DNA of 64,000 nt from Janthinobacterium sp. PAMC25594 (GTDB lineage Bacteria; Pseudomonadota; Gammaproteobacteria; Burkholderiales; Burkholderiaceae_D), in the NCBI RefSeq assembly GCF_019443505.1, contig NZ_CP080377.1, positions 5,828,001-5,892,000 on the forward strand, given 5' to 3'. The notes below the pieces were generated by a model that saw only the letters and a program-made list of their open reading frames with translations, ran no database searches and was not told the origin of the DNA. Each line of letters begins with the position of its first letter. The first letter of the stretch is position 1. Below are positions 52,275 through 62,359 of the stretch, piece by piece. Position numbers and translations under genes: made by a program.

Positions 52275-52679
52275 TTATTGCTCGCGTTTCGTCAGGTAGG
52301 CGTTGAAGCCATGGTCCATGTACGCAGACAGCGGCAATTCGTCCGACAGCACGGCGGCGTCGATTTCTGCCAGTTCGGCAATATGTTGTTCTTGCTCAAA
52401 CTGATAGATGCCCACCAGGCCGCCAACCAGCAGCAGCAGGGGGATGATGACGCTCATGCGGCCCAGCCACGACAGCGGTTCGACAAACAGGCTGCTGGCG
52501 ATGCCGGCGAAGACGTCCTTGCGCACGGCGACGGTGGCGGGCGCGTCCGCCTTCTTGCGCGACAGGGCCAGCTTGCGTGCCGCTGCCAGGCCATCGGTGG
52601 CCGATGCGGGCAGGTCGTCGAGTTTTTCGTTCAGTGCATGGCGCACTTTGTAAGCGAAATTGAGATCGTCGGTGTTCAT
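52275..52679 (-). CDS. DUF3619-family membrane protein, candidate anti-sigma factor
   Basis: 134 residues. A cytoplasmic N-terminal helical region (YKVRHALNEKLDDLPASATDGLAAARKLAL) is followed by one transmembrane helix (LSWLGRMSVIIPLLLLVGGLVGIYQF, about 70-95) and a short periplasmic tail. It directly follows the ECF sigma gene with a 4-base overlap. Position and topology are those of an anti-sigma factor, though the family has no assigned function that I know. Confidence 0.82.
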   Translation of the reverse strand: MNTDDLNFAYKVRHALNEKLDDLPASATDGLAAARKLALSRKKADAPATVAVRKDVFAGIASSLFVEPLSWLGRMSVIIPLLLLVGGLVGIYQFEQEQHIAELAEIDAAVLSDELPLSAYMDHGFNAYLTKREQ

Positions 52680-53245
52680 AATTTAATTCCCTTGGCTTTC
52701 AGCGATTCGGCGAGCGTGTGGGTAGCTCTGGAGCAATGTGTTTTCACGCTACCTTCGGAGCAGCCCATCGCTTCCGCTGTTTCAGCCACATCCATGTCCT
52801 GCCAATAACGCATGAGGAAGGCTTCGCGTTGACGTGACGGCAGTTTTTGTACCTCAGCATCAATCAAAGCAAGCATTTGCGCGCGTTCGACCTGGTCGGC
52901 CGACGATTCGGCGGCGCTGCTGCCCTGTTCCGATTCATACGTGTCAAGTATATCAAAATCTTCATGCTCGTCGCCCGAGGGCTTCATGCCGGAAAACAGG
53001 CTGACCCAGGTATTGCGAACTTTTTCTCGGCGGAAATAATCAAGGATGGTGTTCTGCAAGATGCGCTGGAACAGCATCGGCAGTTCGGCGGCCGGCTTGT
53101 CGCCGTACTTCTCGGCCAGCTTGATCATGGCATCCTGCACGATGTCGAGTGCCGATTCTTCCTTGCGGACCGCGTAGGCGGCTTGCTTGAAAGCGCGCCG
53201 CTCGACATTTTCTAGAAAGTCGGATAATTCTTTGTCTGTTGCCAT
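52676..53245 (-). CDS. ECF-type RNA polymerase sigma factor
   Basis: 189 residues. Sigma region 2 (about 15-85) includes YAVRKEESALDIVQDAMIKL and region 4 (about 130-180) includes LPSRQREAFLMRYWQDMDVAETAEAMGCSEGSVKTHCSRA. It heads an operon with DUF3619, DUF3106 and RDD genes, a set seen across Burkholderiales. Confidence 0.93.
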   Translation of the reverse strand: MATDKELSDFLENVERRAFKQAAYAVRKEESALDIVQDAMIKLAEKYGDKPAAELPMLFQRILQNTILDYFRREKVRNTWVSLFSGMKPSGDEHEDFDILDTYESEQGSSAAESSADQVERAQMLALIDAEVQKLPSRQREAFLMRYWQDMDVAETAEAMGCSEGSVKTHCSRATHTLAESLKAKGIKL

Positions 53246-53741
53246 GCGGTATGGGGATCTTAGCGGGCTGCGGGTGCGGTGGGCGAAATGGGGGCGGGTA
53301 TGCTTTTTGCAACCCCGTGCATGCTAGCAAAAAATGTGCGTTTCCGCAGGGTTTTTGCACGTCGTGCGAGCAAAAATGCAGCGAGGCCGACATTTTCCTT
53401 GACCATCATGGTGCAACGCGATAACGTATGGGACGCTTTGAACACCCCAAAGCCCTATGGTCAGGTCGCGACCGGCACACAAGGCCATCCGCGGCAAGAC
53501 GCGCTTTCATTTGTAGGCAGTTTGTTCTAACCCGTGCCACAAGCGCGAGCGGTTCGTACAGGCGCCACAGAAACTCCGGCCAAACGAGTTGCGTTAAGCG
53601 TTGTTTTGTAAGGTATCTATGGGTGCCCAAAGAAATGGCGTGACCGCATGAAAAGGGAAGCAGGAGCACTGTCGCGCACAGCGAACTTCGTCAGGAAAGA
53701 ACATCCGATCAATCTCCAATGGACCTTGAAAGGAATGTTTC
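53246..53741. other. 496-base intergenic region upstream of ilvI
   Basis: No convincing gene. A short hairpin GCTTTG/CAAAGC lies near 53437-53455 and lower GC than the flanks is visible. No leader peptide rich in Leu, Ile or Val codons was found, so classical ilv attenuation is not supported. It presumably holds the divergent promoters of the ECF sigma and ilvIHC operons. Confidence 0.6.
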
Positions 53742-55472
53742 ATGAATACCGAAGCAGCAGCAGGACCAATTACCGGCGCAGAAATTGTCGTGCGCTGTCT
53801 GGCTGAAGAGGGCGTCGAGCACGTCTTTGGATATCCGGGCGGAGCCGTACTCTACATCTACGACGCCATCTTCCAGCAAAACAAATTCCAGCATATCCTG
53901 GTACGCCACGAGCAGGCCGCGATCCACGCCGCCGATGCCTATTCGCGCAGCTCGAACAAAGTCGGTGTCGCCATCGTCACGTCCGGTCCGGGCGTCACGA
54001 ATGCCGTCACAGGCCTGTCGACCGCGTACATGGACTCGATTCCCATGGTGGTGATCTCCGGCCAGGTGCCGAGCCACGCCATCGGCCAGGATGCGTTCCA
54101 GGAATGCGACACGGTCGGCATCACGCGCCCCGTGGTCAAGCACAACTTCCTCGTCAAGGACGTCAAGGACCTGGCAGCGACGATCAAGAAAGCCTTCTTC
54201 ATCGCCCGTACCGGCCGTCCGGGACCCGTGCTGGTCGATATCCCCAAGGATATCAGCATGCACAAATGCCATTTCGACTATCCGAAGGAAGTCGAGATGC
54301 GTTCCTACCGTCCCGTCGACAAGGGCCACTCGGGCCAGATCCGCAAGGCCGTGCAGCTGTTGCTGCAAGCCGAACGCCCGATGATCTACACGGGCGGCGG
54401 CGTCATCCTGGCGAATGCGGCTCCCGAGCTGAACAAGCTGGTCGACCGCCTGGGTTTCCCGTGCACCAACACCTTGATGGGCCTGGGCGGCTACCGCGCC
54501 TCGAGCGAGCAGTATGTCGGTATGCCCGGCATGCACGGCACCTACGAAGCGAACATGGCGATGCAGAATTGCGACGTGCTGATCGCCATCGGCGCCCGTT
54601 TCGATGACCGCGTGATCGGCAACCCGAAACATTTCGCCTCGCATCCGCGCAAGATCATCCACGTGGACATCGATCCATCGTCGATTTCCAAGCGCGTCAA
54701 GGTCGATATCCCCATCGTCGGCAACGTCAAGGACGTGCTGATCGAGTTCCTCGCGCAACTCGACGCGGCCGAAGCCAAGCCGAACGTCAATGCCTTGAGC
54801 AACTGGTGGAAGCAGATCGCCGAATGGCGTGGCCGCGAATGCCTGAAATACCCGACTTCCGACCTGGTCATCAAGCCGCAATCGGTGGTCGAGAAAGTCT
54901 TCCAGCTCACCAAGGGCGACGCTTTCATCACCTCCGACGTGGGCCAGCACCAGATGTGGGCGGCGCAATACTATGGCTTCGACAAGCCGCGCCGCTGGAT
55001 CAATTCCGGCGGCCTGGGCACCATGGGCGTCGGCTTGCCGTACGCCATGGGCGTGCAGATGGCCAATCCGGACGCCACCGTCGCCTGCATCACGGGCGAA
55101 GGCTCGATCCAGATGTGCATCCAGGAACTCGCCACGTGCAAGCAGTATCATTTGACGCCGAAGATCATCATGCTCAACAACCGTTTCCTCGGCATGGTGC
55201 GCCAGTGGCAGGAAATCGATTACGGTTCGCGCTATTCCGAGTCGTACATGGATTCGCTGCCCGACTTCGAGAAGCTGGCTGAAGCGTACGGCCACGTGGG
55301 CATGAAAATTGAAAAACCGGGCGACGTCGACGGCGCCCTTAAAGAGGCGTTTGCCATGAAAGACAGGCTGGTATTCATGAACTTCATTACCGACCAGTCC
55401 GAAAACGTGTGGCCCATGGTGAAAGCCGGCAAAGGCCTCTCCGAAATGATGCTCGGTTCGGAGGATCTCTAA
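53742..55472 (+). CDS. ilvI: Acetolactate synthase large subunit
   Basis: 576 residues. Thiamine-diphosphate enzyme: the catalytic Glu lies in ILVRHEQAAIHAADAYSR after FGYPGGAVLYIYD, and the cofactor motif is GEGSIQMCIQEL...NN, with GEGS in place of GDGS. The FAD/linker region is intact. It condenses pyruvate into acetolactate or acetohydroxybutyrate for Val, Leu and Ile. Followed by its regulatory subunit after two bases. Confidence 0.96.
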   Translation: MNTEAAAGPITGAEIVVRCLAEEGVEHVFGYPGGAVLYIYDAIFQQNKFQHILVRHEQAAIHAADAYSRSSNKVGVAIVTSGPGVTNAVTGLSTAYMDSIPMVVISGQVPSHAIGQDAFQECDTVGITRPVVKHNFLVKDVKDLAATIKKAFFIARTGRPGPVLVDIPKDISMHKCHFDYPKEVEMRSYRPVDKGHSGQIRKAVQLLLQAERPMIYTGGGVILANAAPELNKLVDRLGFPCTNTLMGLGGYRASSEQYVGMPGMHGTYEANMAMQNCDVLIAIGARFDDRVIGNPKHFASHPRKIIHVDIDPSSISKRVKVDIPIVGNVKDVLIEFLAQLDAAEAKPNVNALSNWWKQIAEWRGRECLKYPTSDLVIKPQSVVEKVFQLTKGDAFITSDVGQHQMWAAQYYGFDKPRRWINSGGLGTMGVGLPYAMGVQMANPDATVACITGEGSIQMCIQELATCKQYHLTPKIIMLNNRFLGMVRQWQEIDYGSRYSESYMDSLPDFEKLAEAYGHVGMKIEKPGDVDGALKEAFAMKDRLVFMNFITDQSENVWPMVKAGKGLSEMMLGSEDL

Positions 55473-55474
55473 TC

Positions 55475-57059
<1,585 letters not shown>

Positions 57060-57080
57060 GCAGTTATCGTTCTTCACAAG

Positions 57081-57105
57081 AAGCCGGCGCAAGCCGGCTT
57101 TTTTT
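57081..57105 (+). terminator. Intrinsic terminator after ilvC
   Basis: Stem AAGCCGGC/GCCGGCTT with a GCAA tetraloop followed by a run of T, 21 bases after the ilvC stop. Confidence 0.88.
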
Positions 57106-57222
57106 CGTTCATGTGATGCCGCCTGTTGCGCCGTGGCGGGGTGGGCGTGAGTATGTGTGTATATTTAAGTGTTTCCCATCTGTATTATTGTCACTCGATT
57201 AATTTCCCATAGGAATCAAAAA

Positions 57223-57618
57223 GTGAGCAATCGCCCCACCTCTGTCAATATCATCGGCTGGTTTTTAATCGTCACGGCACTCATCTCGCTGGTCTCCAGT
57301 TACCTCAACATGGATAACCCGATAACAAAGGAGTTGATGGCCAAGAACGCGATGTCGGTGCCGTTGCAATATGCAGTCATGTGTCTGGGCCTGGTCATTG
57401 TGCTCATCTCGGGCATTGCCCTGCGCCGTGGCCATAAATGGGCGCGGACGCTGTATCTGGGCTGGAGCGTGTTTGGCCTGGTCGTGGCTCTTTTCACGTC
57501 GCCGGTAAAAATCATGCTCGTGCCTGGCGTGCTGATGCTGGCCGTGATTGCCTATTTCCTGTTCCGCCCGCAAGCCAACGCCTATTTTTCTCCGCGCCTG
57601 GCGGCGAATGATGCGTAA
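57223..57618 (+). CDS. Small membrane protein of unknown function
   Basis: 131 residues from a GTG with AGGAA eight bases upstream; an upstream ATG lacks a ribosome site. Three to four transmembrane helices (IIGWFLIVTALISLVSSYL, LQYAVMCLGLVIVLISGIAL, TLYLGWSVFGLVVALF, VPGVLMLAVIAYFLF). No family recognised. It overlaps the next membrane-protein gene by 11 bases, so the two form an operon. Confidence 0.68.
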   Translation: MSNRPTSVNIIGWFLIVTALISLVSSYLNMDNPITKELMAKNAMSVPLQYAVMCLGLVIVLISGIALRRGHKWARTLYLGWSVFGLVVALFTSPVKIMLVPGVLMLAVIAYFLFRPQANAYFSPRLAANDA

Positions 57619-58021
57619 GTTCTTCAGCATCGTCTGCAAGTCGCTTGCGGGGATGTTTGTCTATCTGATCACCTTGTTTGGTTTCCTGGCCGAGCGGCAG
57701 TCCGACGGCAAGCTGGCGATGCTGGCAGTCATCGCGGCTTGCGGCATCGTGGCCATGCTGGCTGGGCTGGCGTTGAGCGGTTTTGCTCAATGGCGGCGCG
57801 ATACCGGCATTGTGCTGCTGGCCGCCACGGGCTTTACCGCGTTCCTGGTGCTGTGCATGGCATGCGTGTTCAGCAGCGATGAGGTGATGAAATTCATGCC
57901 GCCGGGAAGTGTGGACATGTTTGACAGTTATCTGACCGGCGTCGCTGTCTTGCTGGGCTTCGCGGTCCTGGGTGGCTGGTTGCTGCGGCAAGCCCGGTCG
58001 CGGTCCGCCAATCCGGCCTGA
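57608..58021 (+). CDS. Small membrane protein of unknown function
   Basis: 137 residues; adjacent ATG-ATG codons start it inside the end of the previous gene. Four predicted transmembrane helices (SLAGMFVYLITLFGFL, LAMLAVIAACGIVAMLAGLAL, GIVLLAATGFTAFLVLCMACVF, LTGVAVLLGFAVLGGWLL). No family recognised. Coupled to the upstream small membrane protein and followed by a terminator. Confidence 0.65.
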   Translation: MMRKFFSIVCKSLAGMFVYLITLFGFLAERQSDGKLAMLAVIAACGIVAMLAGLALSGFAQWRRDTGIVLLAATGFTAFLVLCMACVFSSDEVMKFMPPGSVDMFDSYLTGVAVLLGFAVLGGWLLRQARSRSANPA

Positions 58022-58044
58022 GCCAGACGCAGTGCCTGCCGGGT

Positions 58045-58080
58045 AAAGCCAGGTCTCCACCAGGAACCTGGCTTTTTTCT
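58045..58080 (+). terminator. Intrinsic terminator after the small membrane protein pair
   Basis: Stem AAAGCCAGGT/ACCTGGCTTT around a 10-base loop, running into TTTTTTC. Confidence 0.82.
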
Positions 58081-58244
58081 TGCGCGCACGTTTTTCGCCC
58101 GCCTCCTATATAATCCCGCCCTTCCTTTGCAGTTTCCTATGGACTGCATCTGTTTCGGTATCTGCCGACCGCAACGCGCATCACCGCTTTTGTAGCACGC
58201 CAGGCGCTAGTTTTTTAGCCGCTTGCGCAACCAGAAAGACCCCC

Positions 58245-59471
58245 ATGACTGACCGTATCACCGCCACGGCGCCCTCGCAGGCTGCTGCTGACTCTTCCAT
58301 TCCCATCCTGGCCTTGCTGGCCCTGGCCATGACGGCGTTCCTCGCCCTGCTGTCGGAAACCTTGCCGGCCGGCTTGCTGCCGCAGATTGCCAAGGACCTC
58401 GGCATTTCCGAAGTCATGACGGGCCAGCTGGTGACCGTGTACGCCATCGGCTCGATCCTGACGGCGATTCCCCTGACGGCGCTGACGAGCACCTGGCGCC
58501 GGCGCAATGTCTTGTTGCTGGCCATCATCGGCTTCCTGATCTTCAATACGGCGACGGCCCTGGCGCCCAACTACACCGTCGCCCTGGTCGCGCGCTTCGT
58601 CACCGGCATGGCCGCCGGGCTGGCCTGGGGCTTGATGGCAGGCTATGCGCGCCGCATGGTGCGTCCCGAACAGCAGGGCAGGGCGATGGCCATTGCCATG
58701 ATCGGCACGCCGCTGGCCCTGTCGCTGGGCGTGCCGCTGGGCACCCTGATGGGCGGCCTGCTGGGCTGGCGCAGCATCTTTGGCATCATGTCCGGCATGG
58801 CCGTGGTGCTGGTCGCGTGGGTGTTGCTGGTCGTGCCCGATTATCCGGGGCAAAAGAATGGCGAGCGCCTGTCGATCCGCCAGGTGTTCGTGACGCCCGG
58901 TGTGCGGCCGATTCTGTTCGTCATCGTCGCCTGGATGCTGGCGCATAACATTCTGTATACGTATATCGCGCCGTTCCTGGCACCGTCCGGCTTGCGCCCC
59001 CGCGTCGACCTGGTGCTGCTCGTGTATGGCGTGGGATCGCTGGCCGGCATCTGGCTGGTCAGCCAGCTGATCGACCGCTGGCTGCGCCCGCTCGTGCTGG
59101 GCTGCATCGCCGCCTTTGCCCTGGTGGTGGTGGCGCTGGGCCTGGCGATGGACTCCCCCATCGTCATCTATGTCAGCATGGCCATCTGGGGCATCACCTT
59201 CGGCGGCGCCGGCACCTTGCTGCAGACGGCGTCGGCCGACGCTGCCGGCGATGGCATGGATGTGGCGCAGGCGATGGTGGCGACCATCTGGAATGTGGCC
59301 ATCGCGGGCGGCGGCCTGGCGGGCGGCATGCTGCTCGACGGCTATGGCGTGGCGTCGTTTCCGTGGGCCATGCTGGCCTTGCTGCTGGTGGCGTTGACCA
59401 TCGCCTGGCGCGCGCACCGCCACAGTTTCAAGCCGGGCCGGCGCAGCGGCGGTGCGGTCATAGGTCACTAA
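58245..59471 (+). CDS. MFS transporter (DHA1-like efflux type)
   Basis: 408 residues from the ATG at MTDRITATAP. Twelve predicted transmembrane helices. The MFS motif between TM2 and TM3 is degenerate (TSTWRRRNVLL); TM4 holds VARFVTGMAAGLAWGLMAGYA. The overall pattern resembles arabinose-efflux/YdhP-type DHA1 exporters of sugars or drugs. Substrate unknown. Monocistronic. Confidence 0.85.
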   Translation: MTDRITATAPSQAAADSSIPILALLALAMTAFLALLSETLPAGLLPQIAKDLGISEVMTGQLVTVYAIGSILTAIPLTALTSTWRRRNVLLLAIIGFLIFNTATALAPNYTVALVARFVTGMAAGLAWGLMAGYARRMVRPEQQGRAMAIAMIGTPLALSLGVPLGTLMGGLLGWRSIFGIMSGMAVVLVAWVLLVVPDYPGQKNGERLSIRQVFVTPGVRPILFVIVAWMLAHNILYTYIAPFLAPSGLRPRVDLVLLVYGVGSLAGIWLVSQLIDRWLRPLVLGCIAAFALVVVALGLAMDSPIVIYVSMAIWGITFGGAGTLLQTASADAAGDGMDVAQAMVATIWNVAIAGGGLAGGMLLDGYGVASFPWAMLALLLVALTIAWRAHRHSFKPGRRSGGAVIGH

Positions 59472-59679
59472 CAACACTGTTATTTAAAATATCAGTGTAT
59501 TGAAATGTGAGCAGATGTGACTGGGAAGCACATTTTGTGACGATTTGTTAATTTGCGCCACGGGAATGAATGAGGCGTTAGAATCTACACAGTTTGACAA
59601 GTTTCTCAGGCGAAAGGGATGGCAAAAGCCTCCCTTTCGCGGGCTGTCAGCCATATTAACTACCTAGGAGTACCCCCCC

Positions 59680-60438
59680 ATGACCGTGATGAAATCCATC
59701 CTTGTTGCCGCCGCAGCCACCGTTGCCCTGAGCGCACAAGCGCAAACCTTGCCAACCAACGGCACCCTGGTGGTCGTCCCCGCGTTTGGCGAAGTCAAGC
59801 ATGTCAACGACCAGGTGATCGCTACCCTGGCCGTCGAAGAACAGGACAAGGACAAGGCTGCCGCCGCGTCGCGAGTCAACCAGAAGATGAACAAGGGCAT
59901 CGCCATCGTCAAGCAGGCCGACCCATCGGCGGCGCTGAAATCGTACGGCTACTACACCTATCCCGTGTATCCGGAAGAGCGCCCGTTGCCGGCTGGTGCC
60001 GTGGCCAAGCCACGTTTGCCAACGGCATGGCGTGTCGGCCAGTACCTGGAAGTGACGACGGCGAACCTGGCGACCTTGCCAAAAACCGTATCGGCGGCGC
60101 AAGGCGTGCTGACCCTGAATGGCTTGAATTTCGGCCTGAAGCCGGAAACCATCCGCTTGCTGGACGACCAGCGCATCGCCGCCACGTATAAAAACCTCAA
60201 TGAGCGCGTGGCCGCCATCGCCAAGGCCATGGGCCGCAATGTGTCCGACGCCGTGCTCGATACGGTGGACTTCGAAGGTTCGGGCAACTACGCCACCGAA
60301 AGCCGTCCTGCCGCCGCGCCGATGATGATGCGCAGCGCCAAGATGTCCGAAGACAGCAGCGTCGTCGCCGAACCGAGCTTCGAGCCGGGCGAAACGACGC
60401 TCGACATGCGCGTCGTCGGCAAGGTCAAGTTCAAGTAA
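59680..60438 (+). CDS. Exported SIMPL (DUF541) domain protein, copy 1
   Basis: 252 residues with a Sec signal peptide (MKSILVAAAATVALSAQAQ). The SIMPL domain (about 25-250) shows GTLVVVPAFGEV, EEQDKDKAAAASRVNQKM, YGYYTYPVY and LNFGLKPETIRLLDDQRIAA. SIMPL proteins are periplasmic or surface proteins of poorly known function, some linked to oxidative-stress tolerance. Closely similar to the next gene, so a tandem duplication. Confidence 0.85.
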   Translation: MTVMKSILVAAAATVALSAQAQTLPTNGTLVVVPAFGEVKHVNDQVIATLAVEEQDKDKAAAASRVNQKMNKGIAIVKQADPSAALKSYGYYTYPVYPEERPLPAGAVAKPRLPTAWRVGQYLEVTTANLATLPKTVSAAQGVLTLNGLNFGLKPETIRLLDDQRIAATYKNLNERVAAIAKAMGRNVSDAVLDTVDFEGSGNYATESRPAAAPMMMRSAKMSEDSSVVAEPSFEPGETTLDMRVVGKVKFK

Positions 60439-60493
60439 GTGCGAGTAAGCTCGTCAACGTGGCAATGTTTTCGCGTTAGACTGTTTTAAAAAT

Positions 60494-60525
60494 CATGGGG
60501 CTGTTGGCCCCATGGTCGTTTTTGC
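60494..60525 (+). terminator. Hairpin terminator between the two SIMPL genes
   Basis: Perfect 8-bp stem CATGGGGC/GCCCCATG with a TGTTG loop, followed by GTCGTTTTT. It implies that the second copy is at least partly transcribed by readthrough or from its own start. Confidence 0.72.
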
Positions 60526-60549
60526 CCCATTATTTTCCAGGAGAACAGC

Positions 60550-61302
60550 ATGACCGTCATGAAATCGCTGCTGGCCGCCGCCGCTACCGTTGCCCTGAGC
60601 GCACACGCCCAGGCCTTGCCCACCTCCGGCACCCTCGTGGTGGTGCCCGCGAATGGCGAAGTGGTGCATGCGAACGACCAGGTGACCGTCACCCTGGCCA
60701 TTGAAGAGCAGGACAAGGACAAGGCCGCCGCCGCCTCGCGCGTGAACCAGAAGATGAACCAGGGCGCGGCCATCGTCAAGAAAGCCGATCCGCAAGCCGT
60801 GCTCAAGACCCAGGGTTATTACACCTATGCCGTGTACCCGGAAACGGCGCCCCTGCCGCCGGGCGTCGCCGCCAAGCCGCGTGTGCCGACGGGCTGGCGC
60901 GTAGGCCAGTACCTGCAGGTGACGACGACCAACCTGGCCGCCTTGCCGAAAACCGTTTCTGCAGCGCAAGGCGTGCTGACCCTGAACCGTTTGAATTTCG
61001 GCCTGGCGCCCGCCACCATCCGCAAGCTCGACGACCAGCGCATCGCCGCCGCGTACAAGAACCTCAATGAGCGCGTGGCCGCCATCGCCGGCGCCATGGG
61101 CCGCAACGTCAATGACGCCGTGATCGACACCATCGATTTCGAAGGTTCGGGCAACTATGCGCAGCGCGCCAATATGGCTGGTGCACGCGCCATGAGCGCC
61201 GACTCCATGGGTTATGGCGGCAACCAGGTGGCCGAACCGAGCTTCGAACCAGGCGAAACGACCCTCAACATGGGCCTGGTGGCGAAGATCAAGTTCAAAT
61301 AA
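60550..61302 (+). CDS. Exported SIMPL (DUF541) domain protein, copy 2
   Basis: 250 residues with signal peptide MKSLLAAAATVALSAHAQ. The same SIMPL blocks as copy 1 (EEQDKDKAAAASRVNQKMNQG, QGYYTYAVY, LNFGLAPATIRKLDDQRIAA) and clearly paralogous to it. The main differences are near the C-terminal variable loop (residues about 200-225). Own ribosome site AGGAG. Confidence 0.85.
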   Translation: MTVMKSLLAAAATVALSAHAQALPTSGTLVVVPANGEVVHANDQVTVTLAIEEQDKDKAAAASRVNQKMNQGAAIVKKADPQAVLKTQGYYTYAVYPETAPLPPGVAAKPRVPTGWRVGQYLQVTTTNLAALPKTVSAAQGVLTLNRLNFGLAPATIRKLDDQRIAAAYKNLNERVAAIAGAMGRNVNDAVIDTIDFEGSGNYAQRANMAGARAMSADSMGYGGNQVAEPSFEPGETTLNMGLVAKIKFK

Positions 61303-61459
61303 GGCTAGTATTGGTGTCAATATTGCCGGCTTGACGCCGCCGCGCTTTTCTTTGGCGGTGGCTCCTCTATAATGGCAAGATCGGCAGGCGCATGCCGCAA
61401 GACGAATGCGCCTGCCATCTGGCACCGAATCCCCCGCAGTACACAAGATATGGAACAAC

Positions 61460-62311
61460 ATGGCAAACTTCCCCCGTCGTAGAGGCAAGAACGGCACTCC
61501 CGCAGCATCCAAAGCGTCCCGCTTCAGCAAATTCGTGCGCCAGCCGGTGGCCGATGGCACGGGCAAGAAAACCTTGCGCCGCCGCGGCATCTATCTGTTG
61601 CCGAACGCCTTCACGACGGCAGCCCTGTTTTGCGGCTTCTACGCCATCGTCATGGCCATGAACCAGAAATTCGAACACGCGGCCTGGGCCATCTTCATCG
61701 CCATGATCCTCGACGGCCTCGACGGCCGCATCGCCCGCCTGACAAATACGCAGAGCGAATTCGGCGCCCAGTACGACAGCCTGTCCGACATGGTGTCGTT
61801 TGGCGCCGCGCCGGCGCTGGTGATCTATGAATGGTCGCTGCGCGGCATGGGCAAACTGGGCTGGCTGGCCGCCTTCGTGTATTGCGCCGGTGCCGCCTTG
61901 CGCCTTGCCCGCTTTAACACGAATATTGCCGTGGTCGACAAGCGCTTCTTCCAGGGCTTGCCCAGCCCGGCTGCCGCCGCCATGGTGGCCGGCTTCATCC
62001 TGCTGATGAACGACCTGGAATTTGCCGGCAACCAGCTGGCCTGGGTCTCGTGGACGATCGCCCTGTTCGCCGGCCTGACCATGGTCACGAATGTGCCGTT
62101 CTACAGTTTCAAGGATGTGAATTTCCGCAAGTCCGTGCCCTTCATCGTGGTATTCCTGCTGGCATTGTTCTTCGCGCTCATTTCCATCGACCCGCCGAAA
62201 GTGCTGTTCCCGATTTTCGTCGCCTATGGCCTGTCCGGCTACGCCGTGTTTTTCTGGCGCATGGCGAAGGGCAAGCCCGTCAGCATCATCCAGACCGACC
62301 ACGAGCATTAA
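61460..62311 (+). CDS. pssA: CDP-diacylglycerol-serine O-phosphatidyltransferase
   Basis: 283 residues. A basic N-terminus (about 1-48) precedes seven or eight transmembrane helices. The CDP-alcohol phosphotransferase motif D-x2-DG-x2-AR-x9-G-x3-D-x3-D is complete in DGLDGRIARL to QYDSLSD. Makes phosphatidylserine, the precursor of phosphatidylethanolamine, at the inner membrane. leuA follows 48 bases later. The psd gene usually found between ilvC and pssA in relatives is not here. Confidence 0.93.
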   Translation: MANFPRRRGKNGTPAASKASRFSKFVRQPVADGTGKKTLRRRGIYLLPNAFTTAALFCGFYAIVMAMNQKFEHAAWAIFIAMILDGLDGRIARLTNTQSEFGAQYDSLSDMVSFGAAPALVIYEWSLRGMGKLGWLAAFVYCAGAALRLARFNTNIAVVDKRFFQGLPSPAAAAMVAGFILLMNDLEFAGNQLAWVSWTIALFAGLTMVTNVPFYSFKDVNFRKSVPFIVVFLLALFFALISIDPPKVLFPIFVAYGLSGYAVFFWRMAKGKPVSIIQTDHEH

Positions 62312-62359
62312 TGCGCCGAGTCGGTAGCATCGCCAGTCTTCAGCCAGCCAGGAGCAGCC

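Noticed and set aside
53279..53530. Open frame that could be an ilv leader peptide
   Set aside because: No cluster of Leu, Ile or Val codons and no paired attenuator hairpins next to it.
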